From positions 25,001 through 42,500 of the forward strand of contig JAWQFJ010017256.1 of assembly GCA_034096865.1 (NCBI GenBank): DNA of 17,500 nt, written 5' to 3'. The first letter of the stretch is position 1. Each line of letters opens with the position of its first letter. This document shows, one piece after another, positions 16,297-17,500 of this stretch. Below the pieces are notes generated by a model. The model was not told the origin of the DNA. It ran no database searches and saw nothing but the letters and a program-made list of their open reading frames with translations. The DNA comes from Theodoxus fluviatilis (taxonomy: Eukaryota > Mollusca > Gastropoda > Cycloneritida > Neritidae). The position numbers were made by a program, and so were the translations under genes.

Positions 16297-16459
16297 CGGT
16301 GGTGGTAGTGGTGGTGGTGGATATAATGCCCACACAGTGATTTAACAAAGCTCTTCTGTTTTGAAGATCATGAAAAGAAGATTCTGCCTGCCTGTGGAGG
16401 CCAGATTGGAGTCCATAAAGAAATCTCAGATATTCTGTAAAATTCAGCAACTTCAGAAG
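4782..16459 (+). CDS. HELB: HELB-like DNA helicase B, coding exons 1-5 (N-terminal region), rest outside window
   Basis: Known role: HELB is a nuclear superfamily 1B 5'-3' DNA helicase that binds RPA, helps recovery from replication stress and limits DNA end resection. Seen here: exons 4782-4983, 5897-6173, 9487-9647, 14151-14320 and 16367-16459 join in phases 1, 2, 1 and 0 to give 301 open codons. Similarity to vertebrate HELB is in the N-terminal region: an acidic Ser/Glu/Asp stretch in exon 1, CKGKFVLTDPWW with RSYRL-type continuation in exon 2, the NLVELLVRFG helix in exon 3, and YPNLF...LLPRHF...TPWVFGFRR in exon 4 against LLPRHF and HPWKLGFSK in human. Walker motifs and the rest of the motor are expected beyond 17500. 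Intron 2 and intron 3 are inflated by transposons and satellites. Identification is from remembered family sequence; conservation outside LLPRHF is moderate. Confidence 0.8.
4984..5581. other. HELB-like intron 1, unique-looking part
   Basis: No coding signal. A short segment at 5324-5350 (AACCCAACCGACCCATTTTT) recurs in inverted orientation near 10247-10268. Confidence 0.4.
5582..5695. repeat. C-rich tract, TTTG repeats and a G6...G14 run
   Basis: CCCCCACCCCCACCC at 5586-5604 is followed by TTTG repeats (5644-5655), GGGGGG (5667-5672), T9 and a run of 14 G (5682-5695). The G runs on the sense strand of the HELB-like intron could form a G-quadruplex. Confidence 0.85.
5897..6173 (+). CDS. HELB: HELB-like coding exon 2
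   Basis: 277 bp with a TTTCCAG acceptor and a TCA|GTAAGT donor. The translation includes LLSGNCQCEQMECKGKF, VLTDPWWCMEFEAS, RKSYRLVTSPLYSVRQD and FFKNLF. The pattern C.G.F.L...WW followed by SY and a hydrophobic FLK/FFK helix resembles the vertebrate HELB N-terminal domain. The cysteine cluster CQCEQMEC is notable but I cannot assign metal binding. Confidence 0.82.
6411..6622. repeat. CA-rich interrupted microsatellite
   Basis: Long (CA)n with interspersed CAGATG, CTCA and TATATG units in HELB-like intron 2. The His/Thr and Val/Cys open frames across it are artefacts. Confidence 0.95.
6749..6883. repeat. Second CA-rich microsatellite
   Basis: (CA)n with CTCG, CACT and CATT interruptions, separated by about 125 bp from the first CA tract. 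Confidence 0.95.
6895..7324 (+). mobile_element. LINE-A relic, left part (ORF2 C-terminal region)
   Basis: Plus-strand fragments, broken by frameshifts and stops, resemble the C-terminal region of a LINE ORF2: a Cys-containing stretch KDQEETVTPLLTRCSM, then AGTEYVGRH, then in the next frame AKILHCGICEEY and WEHQPET. This matches a common 'C..C.E...H.L..C......Y..RH..V.KI.H...C..Y.......WEH.PE' layout. It is interrupted at about 7325 by LINE-B and resumes at 7986. Confidence 0.6.
7325..7985 (-). mobile_element. LINE-B, minus-strand non-LTR retrotransposon 3' fragment inserted in LINE-A
   Basis: A minus-strand frame (about 7813-7490) encodes the C-terminal region of a LINE ORF2: SFQRCMDMLSLRQERINSAK, then CHEKEEDEQHFLLYCPAY and DIRMKYVIP, the usual 'C..E.DE.HFL..CP.Y..(L/I)R' signature. 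Upstream in the element, NRSNRFILYREYKTIFRNE reads in another frame before a stop, so the copy has decayed. After the ORF come AATAAACTATTTTG and a TTG-repeat tail (AAC repeats at 7323-7339 on the plus strand). A candidate target duplication GAGAGACTAA / GAGAGACCAA flanks it at 7315-7324 and 7986-7995. Confidence 0.78.
7986..8098 (+). mobile_element. LINE-A relic, right part, leading into the 15-bp array
   Basis: In plus-strand frame the sequence reads NEVKIIWDFQI, a TGA stop at 8027-8029, then TNQVVTA and RRSDIVVLNTENKSAR directly into IIDTA. This is the expected continuation of LINE-A after WEHQPET ('...WD..I.TD.....RPDIVV......K...IID.A.P.D'). It shows that the flanks of LINE-B belong to one older element. 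Confidence 0.65.
8099..9402. repeat. 15-bp tandem array, 87 monomers, derived from LINE-A ORF
   Basis: 87 head-to-tail monomers ATCATTGACACAGST; 86 are 15 bp and one (near 8686-8699) lacks a base, giving 1304 bp. The only common variation is position 14: GCT in 39 monomers (including the final GCA) and GGT in 48. Identity is otherwise essentially complete, which implies recent or ongoing homogenisation. Four of six frames lack stops, producing long spurious frames (IIDTA, SLTQL, SCVND and AVSMI repeats). The array lies in HELB-like intron 2, 85 bp before exon 3. Confidence 0.98.
9403..9486. mobile_element. Short 3' remnant of LINE-A next to exon 3 acceptor
   Basis: Directly after the last monomer the frame reads IPNGDVGSAQESG, matching the 'IID.AIP.D' continuation expected in LINE-A, then TTTGTTGTTGTTTTG and the pyrimidine tract of the exon 3 acceptor. 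How far the element extends is unclear. Confidence 0.45.
9487..9647 (+). CDS. HELB: HELB-like coding exon 3
   Basis: 161 bp with a TTTTTCTCTCAG acceptor and a CAT|GTAAAT donor. Both ends give the phases needed by exons 2 and 4. It reads ESSGNGIEVSFQNLVELL, VRFGQRTQQSVQDTQEES, VYRVIGGSFLGKTILAS. A second AG at 9496-9497 would break the frame, which supports the first. The exon starts only about 85 bp after the end of the 15-bp satellite. The donor is weaker than the others, so the 3' end is the least certain exon boundary. Confidence 0.72.
9756..9940. repeat. GTT/GCT trinucleotide tract and imperfect TTGGCATTG repeats
   Basis: (GTT)n at 9758-9788 passes into GCTGCT-type units (9789-9820). Then come imperfect repeats around GTTGGCATTG, TATCATACTAGTCATT (9838-9935). 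Hydrophobic and Cys-rich frames here are repeat artefacts. Confidence 0.8.
9941..11277. other. HELB-like intron 3, first part
   Basis: AT-rich intron sequence without coding signal. GGCCACACAC at 10236-10245 and GTGTGTGGCC at 10373-10382 form a 147-bp inverted pair that could mark a small MITE, but the arms are only about 10 bp. ATCAAGGTCA near 10632 is an isolated nuclear-receptor-like site. Confidence 0.4.
11278..12403. mobile_element. 1.1-kb non-coding element with long inverted arms and TTAA ends
   Basis: The ends are inverted copies. The left arm starts TTAACCAAAGATTATAGG (11278) and the reversed right arm TTAATCCAAAGATTATAGG (ending 12403); both continue TTACACAAAGATAGTTCAT. After a divergent stretch, GCGCCCCAAGCGGCTAGCAC and TATGGGAGATGC match perfectly, then CTATAGTCCGTTTCAACATT. 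The left arm has about 20 extra bases (near 11391-11410). No transposase frame is seen inside. TTAA at both ends would fit a piggyBac-type target, but this is tentative. Confidence 0.75.
12404..12860. other. HELB-like intron 3, unique-looking stretch
   Basis: No coding signal or repeat recognised between the inverted-arm element and the Tc1-like relic. Confidence 0.4.
12876..13230 (+). pseudogene. Tc1/mariner-type transposase relic
   Basis: KPDGGITMVW (12881-12911) is followed, after a frameshift, by NALSASGVAILTLCEG, YRNVLEQSM, GQEWVL, a stop, QGSGPCPRAGHAYQWL, NDHPNSVLPWPSQSLN and FIENLSDALGKAVQ. This parallels Tc1 transposase blocks 'GGGSIMVWG', 'SASGVG.L.F..G', 'EWIFQQDNDPKH', 'WPSQSPDLNPIENLW'. 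The catalytic Asp block QQDNDPKH has become stop-QGSGPCP, so the second Asp is lost; the Glu of PIENL is kept as FIENL. The copy is inactive. No terminal inverted repeats were identified. Confidence 0.75.
13396..13797 (+). pseudogene. CR1/L2-like LINE reverse-transcriptase C-terminal relic
   Basis: One plus-strand frame of about 134 codons reads LLQNIGARIVVRPPKMTHIS, ALRSLHWLPVHHNIEHKTL, a TAG at 13552-13554, then GDAPEYLHDLLKEYRPTLNL, GNRSFSFPSPTQWNEVPEKL and MRFKVELKTQLLW, ending in TGA at 13795. This is the standard order of LINE RT tails ('LQN.AAR.V', 'LHWLPV..RI.FK', 'PSYL.DLL..Y.P...LR', 'R.FS...P..WN.LP', 'FK..LKT.L'). It starts about 165 bp after the Tc1 relic. It is a different copy from the fragment at 2200-2740. 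Confidence 0.85.
13798..14150. other. HELB-like intron 3, final stretch before exon 4
   Basis: AT-rich sequence with a short CATA-type tract (13866-13890) and the exon 4 branch/pyrimidine region. Nothing else is recognised. Confidence 0.4.
14151..14320 (+). CDS. HELB: HELB-like coding exon 4
   Basis: 170 bp with a CTCTCCACCCACAG acceptor and an AGG|GTAAGC donor. It encodes KGRLVIVALRYPNLFQAL, SELLPRHFVSIMGKEEDG, LLEGLDCAITETPWVFGF then RR. The LLPRHF...PW..GF spacing is the clearest match to vertebrate HELB in the window. Confidence 0.85.
14459..14563. repeat. (CA)n microsatellite
   Basis: About 100 bp of CA repeat with a few CG and TA interruptions in HELB-like intron 4. Confidence 0.96.
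14564..15177. other. HELB-like intron 4, middle stretch
   Basis: No coding signal. TTACCTCCTTGGCCGAGGTAA at 15038-15058 contains the inverted pair TTACCTC/GAGGTAA and may be the end of a dispersed repeat. Confidence 0.4.
15196..15424. mobile_element. 229-bp fold-back MITE
   Basis: Perfect 19-bp terminal inverted repeats CAGGGCCCGTATCCAGAAC at 15196-15214 and 15406-15424. Similarity continues inward with gaps for about 60 bp (GCGATTTA... and CGATTTATCCCCTAACTC against CGATTTATCTCTCAACTC). There is no coding capacity. Just outside lie A/T-rich flanks with TTAA at 15178-15181 and 15434-15437. The family cannot be settled: CAGGG ends resemble hAT, but no 8-bp duplication is seen. Confidence 0.85.
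15438..16254. other. HELB-like intron 4, last large stretch
   Basis: Contains a TTTC/TTC tract and an A run (15581-15630) and otherwise unremarkable AT-rich sequence. No exon fits between exon 4 and exon 5, whose phases already agree. Confidence 0.4.
16257..16320. repeat. (ATG)n followed by GGT-rich tract
   Basis: About 12 TGA/ATG units (16259-16295) followed by GGTGGTAGTGGTGGTGGTGG, about 45 bp before the exon 5 acceptor. Confidence 0.93.
16367..16459 (+). CDS. HELB: HELB-like coding exon 5
   Basis: 93 bp, 31 codons in phase 0, between a TTTTGAAG acceptor and an AAG|GTAAGA donor. It reads IMKRRFCLPVEARLESIKK then SQIFCKIQQLQK, which follows the human order after GFSK (ITYREW..LRCEA.). The acceptor has a pyrimidine run interrupted by purines but is the only one in frame. 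Confidence 0.75.
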
Positions 16460-17110
16460 GTAAGAATTTGTCTTGGCATTCTTGTTGGGATTAGATTTTT
16501 AAGGGGAGACACCCCTATAAAAATAGTCAAAATGTCATTTTCTGGTGATTTTGACTTAAGAGCATTTTTGAGTTGTTTCAATCCTCTGCAAAGTAATTCC
16601 AATGGTCTCTCTATTTAAAGCATGCTGGAAAACACTTTACTATGCAAAGGAAAACCCTCACTTCTCTAAGAATTTTTGCCGGCACTATTGGAACTACATA
16701 GAAGATGGAAAAAGCAAGTTTTCCCAAGGTTTCTTTTTTCACGTTTTCTCGTAAACTACTTTTTGTGAACTTGAAATTATGCAGAAAATATTCAGAGCAT
16801 TGTACAGATCTGTAATTTTCAGGGCATGTTCTTTATGCATGTAGCAACATTTTGTTACATGGGTTTGTGAAATGAGCCCCTAGGTCAGCAGCTATACACT
16901 AAACAAGTTATAAAAAATGGAAACAAATTTGAGTAAATAAACTAAGTATCCTTTTCAAAAGTATTTGGAATTTTCCCAAAAGGATGTGACAAGTTTTAGA
17001 TATTGAAATGACAAATCTAAGGAAACCAATATTTTAATTTTCCTGTATATAGATTCTGAGCTGTACAATTGTGAAAAAGATTGAAAATTACGTGTTATTT
17101 AAATAATTTA
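16460..17110. other. HELB-like intron 5, unique-looking part
   Basis: AT-rich. The next HELB exon is not recognised here and probably lies beyond 17500. Confidence 0.4.
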
Positions 17111-17118
17111 CAGATGAC

Positions 17119-17500
17119 CTACTTTTTGACTCACATGCGAAGCCAAAGTGAGTCTATGTACTCACCCGTGTCGTCCGTCCGGGCGTCCGGGCGTCCGTGA
17201 AAAACTTTAACGTTGGATTTTTCTCGGAGTCTATTAAGTGTATCAACACCCAATTTGGCATGATGGTGTATGATGACAAGGCGTCAAAAAGCATACATAG
17301 TGACTTGACCTTGCGTCAAGGTCACAGGAGCTCTTTAAAGTTGGATTGTATACATATTTTGAAGTGACCTTGACCCTGAACTATGGAAGATAACTCTTCC
17401 AAACTTCATAACATTGTAGTACACATGTTATACTTTCATCATGAGACACATTTGGTCACATATCATCAAGGTCAAGGTCACTTTGACCCTTATAAAATGT
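17119..17500. repeat. Interspersed repeat with TCAAGGTCA sites, cut by window edge
   Basis: Begins near GACTCAC...GTGAGTC (17129-17154), followed by a tandem CGTCCGTCCGGGCGTCCG run (17170-17198), GAAAAACTTTAACGTTGGAT and a segment with repeated TCAAGGTCA/TGACCTTGA motifs. The layout recalls a dispersed repeat I associate with mollusc genomes, but this is from memory and class is unknown. It may be a non-autonomous element. Confidence 0.5.

Overview
The window is eukaryotic nuclear DNA from an invertebrate animal, most likely a mollusc. Reasons: two intron-rich animal genes with GT-AG introns, many simple repeats, relics of several retrotransposon and DNA-transposon families, and repeat styles I associate with mollusc genomes. 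The species assignment is inference; intron/exon structure and coding frames are read directly.

Two genes diverge from a compact shared promoter, with 614 bp between start codons. On the minus strand, positions 4167 down to 701 hold the first four coding exons of CFAP298 (C21orf59/Kurly), needed for assembly of axonemal dynein and motile cilia. All splice phases agree, giving 178 codons; the C-terminal exons lie left of base 1. On the plus strand, 4782 to 16459 hold the first five coding exons (301 codons) of a HELB-like DNA helicase B. They cover the N-terminal region only; the helicase motor exons lie right of base 17500. The intergenic stretch carries a near-palindromic RFX X-box, a YY1-like motif and a CRE-like motif, which fits control of a ciliary gene.

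Everything else is intronic. CFAP298 introns hold a GGAGCA-type repeat (1-175), a 29-bp minisatellite (about 1388-2050), a LINE 3' fragment (about 2200-2740), a back-to-back CCTG/CTT compound microsatellite (3341-3518) and a CAG/CAA tract. HELB intron 1 has a G14 run. HELB intron 2 has CA-rich tracts, a decayed plus-strand LINE (LINE-A, from about 6895) split by a younger minus-strand LINE (LINE-B, 7325-7985), and an 87-copy, 15-bp tandem array (8099-9402). HELB intron 3 has a 1.1-kb element with long inverted arms (11278-12403), a Tc1-like transposase relic (about 12876-13230) and another LINE relic (13396-13797). Introns 4 and 5 have a CA tract, a 229-bp fold-back MITE (15196-15424), ATG/GGT repeats and, at the right edge, an interspersed repeat rich in TCAAGGTCA nuclear-receptor sites.

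The most interesting point is the origin of the 15-bp array. It sits inside LINE-A's decayed reading frame: codons before it read RRSDIVVLNTENKSAR, each monomer encodes IIDTA or IIDTG, and codons after it read IIDTAIPNGD. This matches the conserved 'DIVV...IID(I/T)A(I/V)P.D' tail of one group of LINE ORF2 proteins, so a five-codon protein motif appears to have been amplified in situ into a 1.3-kb satellite with a two-letter monomer code and higher-order structure.
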